NCBI GenBank assembly: GCA_033762715.1
Contig: JANRLL010000011.1
Span: 1-57,293, forward strand
Direction of reading: 5' to 3'
DNA: 57,293 nucleotides
Origin: JANRLL01 sp033762715
GTDB taxonomy: Bacteria; Pseudomonadota; Alphaproteobacteria; Rickettsiales; SXRF01
This document shows positions 34,283 to 42,169 of the stretch, one piece after another (position 1 is the stretch's first letter; each line of letters starts with the position of its first letter). The position numbers were made by a program, and so were the translations under genes. The notes below the pieces were generated by a model that worked only from the letters and a program-made list of their open reading frames with translations, was not told where the DNA came from and did no database searches.

Positions 34283-35086
34283 TTACTTTCTATCCCATGA
34301 CCATCCCGTTTCTTGACGGCGCATAACCTTACACGACGCGTGAAATCTGGGTGTAAAATCCGGACTATTGCCTACCAACTTTGGGTGGCTTTCTCCTTTT
34401 TCTATATCTCCATATAATCGTCCGAAATTTTTATAAACCTCGGCAGTCCATTCATGAACGGCCTTGGTATCTATCGGTTGCGATGGATCAATAACTTCAA
34501 CGGCATTCGCATCCAATATAGCTAATTTGCCATTTGGCAGACGACCGACATTATCGATGCGATCATCGTTTTGTTGGAAGCGAAGATTATGTGAACTAAG
34601 ATATTTTTTCATTTTTTCGACGTCATTGATACCTACGCTTTTAGTATCAATCCAGGGATAAATTTCTACAATGAAGCCGCTTTTTTCAAACGAGATCATG
34701 GGTGGTAATACCCCTGGAAGCTTTGTATAGACGCCATTCATGGGGCGTATATTAGGTGGCAGGTAAGATTTATCGGTAATTTTGGCAACGATACCATCAC
34801 CTGCATACAAAACACCGGCTACACTTGATTGTGAAGTGGCGCGGGTTAGCGGTATGAAATTTTTCATATTATATTTTGCCAGCTCTTCTGTGAGCGCTCG
34901 CATGACTTCTTTTCTAGCGTCATGTTGGCGTATGGAGTCAGCCAACAGGTTCCAATCATCGCTGCCACGATAATTATCAGAGTAGTCGATGTCAGGTGAA
35001 TTAAGCCTTGCCACCGTTGCATTAAGAGGAGCCGATTTATTCAACCACTCCATGCACGTACTGAAATTTGCCGGTACGTCTGCCAT
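34283..35086 (-). CDS. unknown protein with kinase-like motif layout (B), inside the infB operon
   Basis: 267 residues, no recognised family. By eye it has a kinase-like order: SSVAGVLYAGDGIVAKI with Lys102 in the beta3 position; hinge-like VEIYPWIDT (140-148); QNDDRIDNVGRL with Asp174 and Asn179 five apart, as the catalytic Asp and Asn of kinases; and LAILDANAV with Asp192 exactly 13 after the Asn, matching the DFG Asp. The His-Arg of HRD is Gln-Asn, and DFG reads DAN. An N-terminal region of about 80 residues and a Cys/Arg/Trp-containing tail flank the core. It is 11 bases after infB and five before rbfA, so it is certainly cotranscribed. It looks like a distant relative of 27472-28311. Confidence 0.75.
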   Translation of the reverse strand: MADVPANFSTCMEWLNKSAPLNATVARLNSPDIDYSDNYRGSDDWNLLADSIRQHDARKEVMRALTEELAKYNMKNFIPLTRATSQSSVAGVLYAGDGIVAKITDKSYLPPNIRPMNGVYTKLPGVLPPMISFEKSGFIVEIYPWIDTKSVGINDVEKMKKYLSSHNLRFQQNDDRIDNVGRLPNGKLAILDANAVEVIDPSQPIDTKAVHEWTAEVYKNFGRLYGDIEKGESHPKLVGNSPDFTPRFHASCKVMRRQETGWSWDRK

Positions 35087-35097
35087 GAATTAACGCC

Positions 35098-37581
35098 TTA
35101 GACCGTACGCGCTTCTTCGATTACCTCAAAGGCCTCTATCTGATCGCCTGGGCGCATATCATCGTAGCTTTCAAATGCCATACCGCATTCCAAGCCGCTT
35201 TTCACTTCACGCACTTCGTCTTTGAAGCGCTTGAGTGTTTTGAGCGTACCTTCGTGAATCACCACGTTGTCGCGCAGCAGACGCACTTTGTTGCCGCGTT
35301 TGATGACGCCATCGGTGACCATACAGCCGGCGACTTTGCCTGCTTTGCTGATGTTGAAGACTTCGCGAATTTCGGCATAACCAGTGAATTCTTCGCGTAA
35401 GGTCGGAGCCAACATGCCCGACAAGGCAGCTTTCACATCATCAACTACGTTATAGATGATTGAGTAGTAGCGGATGTTGATTTTCTCACGGCTGGCTAAA
35501 TCTTTGGCCTTCGGTGCAGCGCGCACGTTAAAGGCAATGATCATCGCACCGGTTGCTTTAGCCAAGGTGACATCGGATTCAGTGATCGCACCCACGCCCG
35601 AATGCAATACGCGAACGCTTACTTCATTGTTCGAATATTTTTGCACAGAGCCGGCAATCGCTTCCACCGAGCCTTGTACGTCGGCTTTAATAATAACCGG
35701 CAGTTCTTTCGCATTGGTACCCGCTGCTTCGCCAAACAGGCTTTCCAGCGAACGTGCAGAATTGATCACGTTTTGCTCGCGAATACGACGGTTGCGGTAT
35801 TCGGCAATGTCGCGCGCGGTTTTTTCGTTTTCTACGACCGAAAACTGATCGCCTGCTTCTGGCGCTTGGCTTAAGCCCAAAAGCTGCACCGGCGTGCCTG
35901 GGCCAGCTTCTTTCATGGTAACGCCTTTGTCATCCATCAGCGTACGCACTTTGCCGTAAGCAGGACCTGCAACGATAATATCGCCAACACGCAACGTACC
36001 TTTTTGTACGAGAATGGTGGTGACCACACCTTTGCCTTGATCCAGTTTAGCTTCAACCACAACACCTGCGCCTGCGCGTTCTGGGTTTGCGGTAAGTTCC
36101 AATACTTCCGATTGCAGCAGAATGGTTTCAACCAGCTTATCGAGATTCTGACCGGTTTTAGCCGAGACTTCCACGATCAGCGTTTCACCACCGAACTCTT
36201 CGGGGATCAAGCCGTATTGCATCAGCTCTTGTTTCACGCGGCTGGAATCAGCGCCTGGTTTGTCGATTTTATTGACGGCAACCACAATCGGCACTTCCGC
36301 TGCTTTCGCATGCGCAATCGCTTCTTTGGTTTGCTCCATGATACCATCGTCAGCCGCTACGACTAACACCACGATATCAGTAATTTTTGCACCGCGTGCG
36401 CGCATCGCCGTAAAGGCTTCGTGACCAGGCGTATCGAGGAAGGTAACGCGTTTGCCACCTTCTAATGTGACCTGATACGCGCCGATATGCTGCGTAATGC
36501 CGCCTGCTTCCTTAGCGGCTACGTCGGTTTTGCGCAGCGCATCTAAGAGCGAAGTTTTACCATGATCCACGTGACCCATAATGGTAACAACGGGAGGACG
36601 CGCTTGTTGATTTTCATCACCCGCCTCGTCATCGTCGCGTAATACATTTTCTACGTCGCCTTCGGCTACACGTTTAAATTTATGGCCAAAATCACTAACC
36701 ACCAACTCGGCCGTATCGGCATCGATAGATTGGGTAGCAGTTGCCATCATACCTAATTTCATGAGCACTTTAATTACATCCACCACGCGCTCAGCCATAC
36801 GGTTAGCAAGCTCTTGCACGGTAATCGCTTCTGGGATCACAACATCGCGAATAATTTTTTCGCTGCTATCTTGCTTGATTTGGCCTTTTTTCAACGCTTT
36901 TTCACGTTGGCGGCGCATAGAGGCAAGCGAGCGTACGCGTTGGTCTTCTAGATTCGACAGTGCTTGATTGACGGTAATCTTGCCCGACGAACGGCGGTCA
37001 TCCGCACCGCGCAATTTAAGCTTACCCGCTTTACCACGTGCATCGTTACGTTCCATCTCATCTTCTGCTGCCGTTTTCACAGCAGGTTTTGCAACCAAGC
37101 CTGGCGTAGCAGGACGAGGTGCTTCAACAACAGTAGATGATGGCGATGGAGCTAACACCACTGATGGTCGCGAAGCGCTATAGTCTTCGTTTTCAACTTC
37201 AGGAACTGCTTTAGGCTTTGCCTGCTCTTCTTTTTGACGCTGAGTCGCGAGCTTCATCTCTTCTTCAGCGGATTTCAGAACCTTCAGGCGCAGCTGTTTT
37301 TCGTCTTCGGTCAGGTGACGCGTATTATCGTCATCATTGGCAAAAGAGACCGGCGCCGGTTGCTGTAAATTGACGGCACCTGCTTTCACTTCCACCAAAC
37401 TGCCGGTAGAGCCTTGCGTATAGGTACGCGTTTTACGCACCTCTACCGTTACCGTTTTGGAGCGGCCATGGGTAAAGTTTTGCTTTACCTTGCCGCTTTC
37501 AACGGTCTTGGTCAGTTGCAGACGCCCTGGGTTCGAGACCTTCAGAGTGTCTTTTTTGGTAGTGTCGCTTGTATCTGTCAT
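35098..37581 (-). CDS. infB: translation initiation factor IF-2
   Basis: 827 residues. A charged N-terminal region with IF2 N-domain sequence (VTVEVRKTRTY) and a low-complexity Ala/Pro/Glu stretch precedes the IF2_N helix bundle (VIPEAITVQELANRMAERV). The GTPase domain has G1 GHVDHGKTSLLDALR, G2 ITQHIGAYQV, G3 DTPGHEAF, G4 NKIDKP and G5 SAKTG. Two beta-barrel domains and the fMet-tRNA-binding C-terminal domain follow. It brings initiator tRNA to the 30S. It follows nusA by 52 bases with no ylxR gene between them, unlike the usual nusA-ylxR-infB order. Confidence 0.98.
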   Translation of the reverse strand: MTDTSDTTKKDTLKVSNPGRLQLTKTVESGKVKQNFTHGRSKTVTVEVRKTRTYTQGSTGSLVEVKAGAVNLQQPAPVSFANDDDNTRHLTEDEKQLRLKVLKSAEEEMKLATQRQKEEQAKPKAVPEVENEDYSASRPSVVLAPSPSSTVVEAPRPATPGLVAKPAVKTAAEDEMERNDARGKAGKLKLRGADDRRSSGKITVNQALSNLEDQRVRSLASMRRQREKALKKGQIKQDSSEKIIRDVVIPEAITVQELANRMAERVVDVIKVLMKLGMMATATQSIDADTAELVVSDFGHKFKRVAEGDVENVLRDDDEAGDENQQARPPVVTIMGHVDHGKTSLLDALRKTDVAAKEAGGITQHIGAYQVTLEGGKRVTFLDTPGHEAFTAMRARGAKITDIVVLVVAADDGIMEQTKEAIAHAKAAEVPIVVAVNKIDKPGADSSRVKQELMQYGLIPEEFGGETLIVEVSAKTGQNLDKLVETILLQSEVLELTANPERAGAGVVVEAKLDQGKGVVTTILVQKGTLRVGDIIVAGPAYGKVRTLMDDKGVTMKEAGPGTPVQLLGLSQAPEAGDQFSVVENEKTARDIAEYRNRRIREQNVINSARSLESLFGEAAGTNAKELPVIIKADVQGSVEAIAGSVQKYSNNEVSVRVLHSGVGAITESDVTLAKATGAMIIAFNVRAAPKAKDLASREKINIRYYSIIYNVVDDVKAALSGMLAPTLREEFTGYAEIREVFNISKAGKVAGCMVTDGVIKRGNKVRLLRDNVVIHEGTLKTLKRFKDEVREVKSGLECGMAFESYDDMRPGDQIEAFEVIEEARTV

Positions 37582-37633
37582 ACGACCTGTCAGTTAAGAA
37601 TTTCAGTGTTATAGCGAGTTTTTTGTTAAACGT

Positions 37634-39151
37634 CTATGCTTGATCCTCGGTGAACCAGGAGGCGCGCGCTTTCATAATCAGCTCGCCTACTTGTTCAGAA
37701 GAAAGACCGCAATCTGGCAGAATCTCAAAGAAATCAGCCGTAGACAGATCAGCAAAATCATCAAGGGTCAAGACTTTCGCCTGTCCCAATTTGACCAACC
37801 AATCTTGGCTTAGTCCTTCGAACTGTATCAAGGCTTTCTCCATGCCTAGATCAGCCAGCACTTTTTCGTTTTCGCGCTGTTTCTGCTCGAGCCAGCCTTG
37901 TGCACGATTACGTAGCTCTTGTGCTACGTTATCATCAAAGCCTTCGATAGCGGCCAGATCTTCCAGCGGAATAAATGCCACCTCTTCAATGGTGGTAAAG
38001 CCTTCGGTGACGAGCAGATGGGCAATAACTTCTTCCACATCCAACGCATCAACAAACATTTGCGATAGGTTTTTGAACTCTTCAGCACGACGCTCTGACT
38101 CAACAGCTTCGGTGAGAATATCAATATTCCAACCGCTAAGCTGCGACGCCAGACGCACGTTTTGACCGCGGCGGCCAATGGCCAGCGACAATTGATCGTC
38201 TGGAACCACCACTTCGATACGGCTTTTGTTTTCGTCGATAACGACTTTGCTTACTTCTGCAGAAGACAAAGCGTTCACCACGAAAGTCGCTGGATCTGCT
38301 GCCCATTCGATAATGTCAATTTTCTCACCTTGCAATTCATTGACCACTGCTTGTACACGCGAACCACGCACACCCACGCACGAAAGCACGGGGTTGACGC
38401 TTGGATCTTTGGAGTACACAGCGATTTTCGCGCGTGAACCAGGATCACGGGCCACTGCTTTGATCTCGATAATGCCATCGTAAATTTCCGGCACTTCTTG
38501 CATAAACAATTTGGCCAGGAAGTTTGGATGTACGCGTGAGAGGAAAATCTGCGGACCGCTTTTTTCACGGCGCACGTCATGAATGTAAGCACGGATGCGA
38601 TCATTCGGACGGAACACTTCCCTTGGGATCAGTTCATCACGACGAATCATGGCTTCGGTGCGACCAAAATCTACAATCACGTTGCCATATTCAACACGTT
38701 TCACGACGCCACTGACGATCTCGCCAATCTTGTCTTTAAATTCGCTGAATTGTTTTTCACGCTCAGCATCACGCACTTTTTGCAGCACGACTTGTTTTGC
38801 GGTTTGTGCTGCTACACGGCCGAAATCAATTGGTGGCAGCAGATCTTTAAGCTCATCACCCACTACTAATGCTTTGTCGATTTTCTGAGCATCTTGCAAG
38901 GTTAGCTCGGTGAGCTCGTTTTCAATGGTTTCCACCACAGTGCGAACACGGTATAGCTTGATCTCGCCATTCTTTTTGTCGATTTCAGCGCGGATGTTGT
39001 GCTCATGACCATATTTACGACGGCCAGCCACCTGAATGGCTTGCTCCATGGCTTCTAGCACGGAGTCCTTTGAAAGCCCCTTCTCACGCGCAACGGCGTC
39101 TGCAATTTGCAATAATTCGGTGCTTCCGTAGATAGCTTGGCTCGCACTCAT
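37634..39151 (-). CDS. nusA: transcription termination/antitermination factor NusA
   Basis: 505 residues: N-terminal RNA-polymerase-binding domain (1 to about 130), S1 domain (VSGVVKRVEYGNVIVDFGRTEAMIRR), two KH domains (DPGSRAKIAVYS..., AIGRRGQNVRLASQLSG) and two C-terminal acidic helix-hairpin-helix repeats (LLVTEGFTTIEEVAFIPLEDLAAIEGFD and ALIQFEGLSQDW). NusA modulates pausing, intrinsic termination and antitermination. The start overlaps the rimP stop by four bases. As a termination factor it may feed back on the terminator-like hairpin upstream of rimP. Confidence 0.97.
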   Translation of the reverse strand: MSASQAIYGSTELLQIADAVAREKGLSKDSVLEAMEQAIQVAGRRKYGHEHNIRAEIDKKNGEIKLYRVRTVVETIENELTELTLQDAQKIDKALVVGDELKDLLPPIDFGRVAAQTAKQVVLQKVRDAEREKQFSEFKDKIGEIVSGVVKRVEYGNVIVDFGRTEAMIRRDELIPREVFRPNDRIRAYIHDVRREKSGPQIFLSRVHPNFLAKLFMQEVPEIYDGIIEIKAVARDPGSRAKIAVYSKDPSVNPVLSCVGVRGSRVQAVVNELQGEKIDIIEWAADPATFVVNALSSAEVSKVVIDENKSRIEVVVPDDQLSLAIGRRGQNVRLASQLSGWNIDILTEAVESERRAEEFKNLSQMFVDALDVEEVIAHLLVTEGFTTIEEVAFIPLEDLAAIEGFDDNVAQELRNRAQGWLEQKQRENEKVLADLGMEKALIQFEGLSQDWLVKLGQAKVLTLDDFADLSTADFFEILPDCGLSSEQVGELIMKARASWFTEDQA

Positions 39152-39648
39152 GATTTTTTTCCTTTCTTCTGCTTCGGATGATTCAATGGTTCATTTACCA
39201 CCGCGAGTTTTGCGGTGCGGATATTCGAATAAGCAATGTGCCAGGTGCCTTCCGGCGCAATTACTTCAATGTCTTCGCCCTTGGTCTCGCCGATCGTGCC
39301 GCGAAAACGCTTGCGGCCATCGTGCGGTATTAGGGTCTCAATCTTTGCCTCTTGCCCAGCAAATCGGCTAAAATCAGCCAAACGCGTGAGCGGACGATCA
39401 ATACCAGGCGAACATACTTCCAGGTCATAAGCGCTGGTAATCGGATCATCAACCTCCAGCAACGCACTTGCCGTGTTGCTGATTTGGGTACAATCGTCAA
39501 AGCTCATGCCCTGTTCATCTTTGCGCTCCGCCATAATCGTCAACGTCTTACGCCGCGCACCATCTGCCAGCTTTATCAGCACTATATGGTAGCCCAGAGC
39601 CTCCAGTGACGGAGTTATGAGCGCAGTAACACGGTCCGTAATATTCAT
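39148..39648 (-). CDS. rimP: ribosome maturation factor RimP
   Basis: 166 residues. Needed for efficient 30S maturation. The N-terminal domain (LITPSLEALGYHIVLIKL), LEVDDPITSAYDLEVCSPGIDRPLTRLADFSRFAG (the family signature) and a small SH3-like C-terminal domain (RFRGTIGETKGEDIEVIAPE) ending in a Lys-rich tail are all clear. It is the first gene of the long minus-strand translation operon and overlaps nusA by four bases. A terminator hairpin within a possible leader ORF lies 34-57 bases upstream of its ATG. Confidence 0.96.
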   Translation of the reverse strand: MNITDRVTALITPSLEALGYHIVLIKLADGARRKTLTIMAERKDEQGMSFDDCTQISNTASALLEVDDPITSAYDLEVCSPGIDRPLTRLADFSRFAGQEAKIETLIPHDGRKRFRGTIGETKGEDIEVIAPEGTWHIAYSNIRTAKLAVVNEPLNHPKQKKGKKS

Positions 39649-39671
39649 GGTTTCGTTAGCGTTTCGTTAGT

Positions 39672-39759
39672 CTAGATAAACAAAAAAGGCGGGTTCGCAC
39701 CCACCTTTGTGGCGATTTTATACACATAACTCCTATAGAATTACAAGTATTATTTGCAA
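39672..39759 (-). promoter_or_regulatory. rimP leader: terminator hairpin overlapping candidate leader ORFs
   Basis: On the minus strand, AGGAG (39734-39730) precedes two overlapping short ORFs: GTG 39725 to TAG 39672 (17 residues) and ATG 39727 to TAA 39656 (23 residues). Both run through the hairpin at 39688-39705. A promoter-like pair TTGCAA (39759-39754) and TATAGG (39737-39732), 16 bases apart, overlaps that AGGAG, so the true transcript start is unclear. This layout resembles attenuators such as the rimP leader described for gammaproteobacteria. Confidence 0.5.
39682..39705 (-). terminator. intrinsic terminator hairpin before rimP
   Basis: Minus-strand reading: seven-bp stem (39705-39699 with 39694-39688, one G-U pair), GCGA tetraloop of GNRA type, then six U (39687-39682). 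It lies upstream of rimP in the same direction, with no complete gene before it on that strand, so it fits an attenuator rather than a gene-end terminator. Confidence 0.75.
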
Positions 39760-39841
39760 AAAACGCTTGGCATCCAACCCATAAGCCCTCTATAACGTCA
39801 GGCACCGAATAGAATGTATAACTCACTGGAGCCTTAAAACC

Positions 39842-40252
39842 ATGAATAAGAACGTAGTTTACCTCATTATCGCCATTGTTGCCGTAGCAGCTGTTGCGAT
39901 TGTAATGAAGCCACAAGCACCTGACCAAACCATTGAAATCGTAACCCCTGAGGCCGCTCCTGCTAATGGTATCGTTGGCGGCAATGCAGGTGATGTGCCT
40001 GCTCAAGCGCCAGTGGATGCTACGAGTCCGGTTGATGCAAACGCTGCTGCACCCGATGTAACGGTCCCATCTACCACTTCGGATCTAACCAATAGCCCAA
40101 CGGCTGATCCAACTGCACCGCAACAAAATACCGATATTCCTGCTGGTGACCCAGCCGCTACCGGTGTTGCTCCTGTTACCACCCCAACCCAGGTGCCCGT
40201 AGCTCCGCCAGCTGATGGTACGATAACGGTTACGCCTTCTGAAGGCCAATAA
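39842..40252 (+). CDS. small membrane-anchored Pro/Ala/Thr-rich protein
   Basis: 136 residues, not recognised. One N-terminal hydrophobic helix (about 5-22, VVYLIIAIVAVAAVAIV) is followed by a long low-complexity region rich in Pro, Ala, Thr, Asp and Val with no cysteines and almost no positive charge. It would be anchored in the inner membrane with a disordered periplasmic tail, or exported. A GGAG site precedes the ATG by about nine bases, and a strong bidirectional terminator follows 24 bases after the stop, so it is a free-standing gene. It is divergent from rimP. Confidence 0.75.
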   Translation: MNKNVVYLIIAIVAVAAVAIVMKPQAPDQTIEIVTPEAAPANGIVGGNAGDVPAQAPVDATSPVDANAAAPDVTVPSTTSDLTNSPTADPTAPQQNTDIPAGDPAATGVAPVTTPTQVPVAPPADGTITVTPSEGQ

Positions 40253-40271
40253 CTAGCGTATATAGCTAAAT

Positions 40272-40301
40272 AAAAACCCCGCCGATTGGCGGGGTTTTTT
40301 T
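40272..40301. terminator. bidirectional terminator
   Basis: Seven-bp stem CCCCGCC/GGCGGGG (40277-40283 with 40288-40294), loop GATT, five A before and seven T after. It serves the plus-strand gene ending at 40252 and the minus-strand gene ending at 40320. Confidence 0.92.
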
Positions 40302-40319
40302 ATTGCAGCCAGCACAATC

Positions 40320-41012
40320 TTAATCTGGTGTCATATCGATATCATCGTTGCCCAAGGCTTTTAAGACACGGCGCTCAAGCACTTCTTGCTGCCATTGTTG
40401 ATGGCGTGCTTTGCGTACTATTCTTTCTTTTCCTACGCGCTTACTAATCGTATCATTCGCCTGACGGGTTCTTTCTTTTTCTAATGCCTGCTCCAAGGTG
40501 CGTTGTTTGACTTCTTCCATTTTTGCCGCTTCCAGTGCAGCCAATTCTTCAGCAGAAGGCTCCCAGCGCTTTCTTGGAGTGCGAATTTCCGGCTCTTTTT
40601 TAGGTTTTTCTTTAATTTTTATAGGGCGGTGTTCTTTTGGTAGATGAGGCGTATCCGCTTTTAATTGCTCAATCATTTTATTTTCAAAAGCATTGAGCTG
40701 AGCGTTTGTACTAAAGGCAATTGTCGTTCCCCAAGAGCCATGCTCTTGGAACGTAGCTTCCATCTGTTTCATCGCTTCTAGCCCCGCCAAAATATCTGCG
40801 GCTTCTTGCGAAGGAGTGGATAAGGTAAAGAGCCGCGCACTAGTAGGCCGATATCGTACAACATCTACTACCTTGCCCCCGCTCCCGCGTGTACTGCTCC
40901 TTTGAACATGCGGTTCTTTCACTTCTTTTACGCGAATATGAACAGGTGCATTGATGTGATGTGCACGCTGCAAATATTTTTCAATAGCTTGTAAGAGATG
41001 ATCTATCTTCAT
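40320..41012 (-). CDS. unknown charged, helical protein
   Basis: 230 residues, not recognised. The N-terminal 125 residues look like a small folded domain (helix IDHLLQAIEKYLQRAHHI, strands VHIRVKEVK and VVDVVRYRP, helices around AADILAGLEAMKQMEATF). The C-terminal half is very rich in Lys/Glu/Arg and predicts a long helix or coiled coil (ELAALEAAKMEEVKQRTLEQALEKER). No signal or membrane segment. The 205 bases between it and tRNA-Gly contain nothing else I can call. It is probably cytoplasmic; nucleic-acid or self-association is possible from the charge pattern only. Confidence 0.75.
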   Translation of the reverse strand: MKIDHLLQAIEKYLQRAHHINAPVHIRVKEVKEPHVQRSSTRGSGGKVVDVVRYRPTSARLFTLSTPSQEAADILAGLEAMKQMEATFQEHGSWGTTIAFSTNAQLNAFENKMIEQLKADTPHLPKEHRPIKIKEKPKKEPEIRTPRKRWEPSAEELAALEAAKMEEVKQRTLEQALEKERTRQANDTISKRVGKERIVRKARHQQWQQEVLERRVLKALGNDDIDMTPD

Positions 41013-41180
41013 TTACATACATTTAAAAATGAGTGGTTAATATACATTAATGAGGCGGGGTAGAAAACTAGAAAATGAAGAAAATATAACAAGAATAGCG
41101 GGTGATTAACGTTTAGCACTACCTCATGGATTGTTACAAATCTGCAGATATTTAGATAGAGTGTGACGAATGGGGGGCGG

Positions 41181-41217
41181 CCATTAAAAAAAGCCACCCG
41201 AAGGTGGCTTTTTTTAA

Positions 41218-41220
<3 letters not shown>
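41181..41220 (-). terminator. tRNA-Gly terminator, 18-bp perfect inverted repeat
   Basis: Arms 41181-41198 and 41203-41220 are perfectly complementary around a UUCG tetraloop (minus-strand reading C-UUCG-G). The T-run is part of the stem. The outer end of the left arm on the RNA is the CCA of the tRNA itself, so the folded trailer would pair the CCA end. Confidence 0.9.
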
Positions 41221-41292
<72 letters not shown>

Positions 41293-41326
41293 ATATCATG
41301 ACTATTTCTAATCGATGAGGAAGCGC

Positions 41327-41354
41327 ATAATAGGTATTTTATTTCTCTTTGCAA
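41327..41354 (-). promoter_or_regulatory. tRNA-Gly promoter
   Basis: On the minus strand TTGCAA (41354-41349) and TATTAT (41332-41327) are 16 bases apart, followed by a leader of about 28 bases to the mature 5' end at 41292. Both boxes fit the alphaproteobacterial housekeeping consensus reasonably. Confidence 0.5.
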
Positions 41355-41411
41355 GGGCTAAAATAGCCTTTAATGTGAAATGCATAATTACCCCACATTC
41401 GAGAAGCTTGC

Positions 41412-41585
41412 ATGAGTGCTGTTGATTCAAAACTACTGGAAATTTTAGTGTGCCCCCTCACCAAATCGGCTTTGCGCTATGACCGCGAGAGGCAAGAACT
41501 TGTCAGCGATAAAGCCAAACTCGCTTATCCGATTCGTGATGGGATTCCAATTATGTTAGTCGAAGAAGCGCGCAAGCTGGACTAG
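41412..41585 (+). CDS. Trm112-family small protein
   Basis: 57 residues, YcaR/UPF0434 type. The sequence LLEILVCPLTKSALRYD and LAYPIRDGIPIMLVEEARKLD are family hallmarks. As in other alphaproteobacterial members the second Cys of the CPxC knuckle is replaced (CPLT), so it probably does not bind zinc there. Trm112 in eukaryotes and archaea activates methyltransferases; the bacterial role is unsettled. GAGAAG precedes the ATG. The stop overlaps by two bases the convergent 52-residue gene. It is shorter than usual gene-calling cutoffs but clearly real. Confidence 0.92.
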   Translation: MSAVDSKLLEILVCPLTKSALRYDRERQELVSDKAKLAYPIRDGIPIMLVEEARKLD

Positions 41586-41740
41586 CGCAAAAGCCCCTGA
41601 GTTTCTTCAAGCGCCTTACGCATATCCTGCGTATTTTCATGTTGTCGTACAATATCGCGAGCCTCAGTGAGTGGGCCTTTTTGCTGTAAGTTCTGTGTGG
41701 CAAGCCATGCCGAGCCTGCTTTGTGAACGAGTTCGCGCAT
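41582..41740 (-). CDS. small 52-residue protein, coupled to upstream gene
   Basis: 52 residues from ATG 41740 to TAG 41584-41582. The start overlaps the stop of the 109-residue gene as TAATG, and a strong GAGGAGG lies six to seven bases before it, so translation is well supported. The protein is hydrophilic and helical (SAWLATQNLQQKGPLTEARDIVRQ, MRKALEETQGLL), with no membrane segment or cysteines. Not recognised. It forms a two-gene unit with 41740-42069. Confidence 0.7.
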   Translation of the reverse strand: MRELVHKAGSAWLATQNLQQKGPLTEARDIVRQHENTQDMRKALEETQGLLR

Positions 41741-42069
41741 TAGTGCCTCCTCTGTGCATCATGAATATGTAGCATAATATCGTGAATAGAATCGCCATAC
41801 TCAATGAGCAGATGGCGTTCGCTATCGTCATCGAGCGAACGCATACCGCTCATGACTTTAAGAAAATGCTCATGCGCGATGGACATTTTTTGATACAGCG
41901 TATGATCAATAGACTGGCCCGCTGCAGCGACTGCAAGCAAGCTGTCGATTTCATCAGATAGCTGTTCATCAAAGCTGATCATATTATAGAGTGCATTGCG
42001 CGCCGCTCTAACATATTTGCGATGAATAGGTGAATCCGATAAAAAGGATGGTATCTCTTCGTTATGCAT
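41740..42069 (-). CDS. unknown small helical protein
   Basis: 109 residues, not recognised. It appears all-helical and acidic, with His-rich C-terminal half (MSIAHEHFLKVM, IHDIMLHIHDAQRRH). No signal or membrane helix. The ATG follows a G-rich stretch (GGGGGG) that could serve as ribosome-binding site. The stop is shared with the start of the 52-residue gene, marking a short operon. Spacing of several His/Glu residues on helices might suggest metal binding, but this is only a visual impression. Confidence 0.7.
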   Translation of the reverse strand: MHNEEIPSFLSDSPIHRKYVRAARNALYNMISFDEQLSDEIDSLLAVAAAGQSIDHTLYQKMSIAHEHFLKVMSGMRSLDDDSERHLLIEYGDSIHDIMLHIHDAQRRH

Positions 42070-42169
42070 AGCCCCCCGCCACGCTGTTACGATGATTAAT
42101 TAACTACTTCTATCTAAGAATAGTACAAATAGGTTAACAAAGAGTTTTTAGTTATTTGGCTAAAAATAG

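Noticed and set aside
39656..40006. 116-codon frame spanning the rimP leader and the 39842 gene
   Set aside because: The upstream part is antisense to the plus-strand membrane-protein gene; only its last 17-23 codons are considered, as possible leader peptides.
41354..41373. GGCTA-AAA-TAGCC hairpin upstream of the Trm112-like gene
   Set aside because: Only three T follow, and it overlaps the tRNA-Gly promoter region; not convincing as a terminator.
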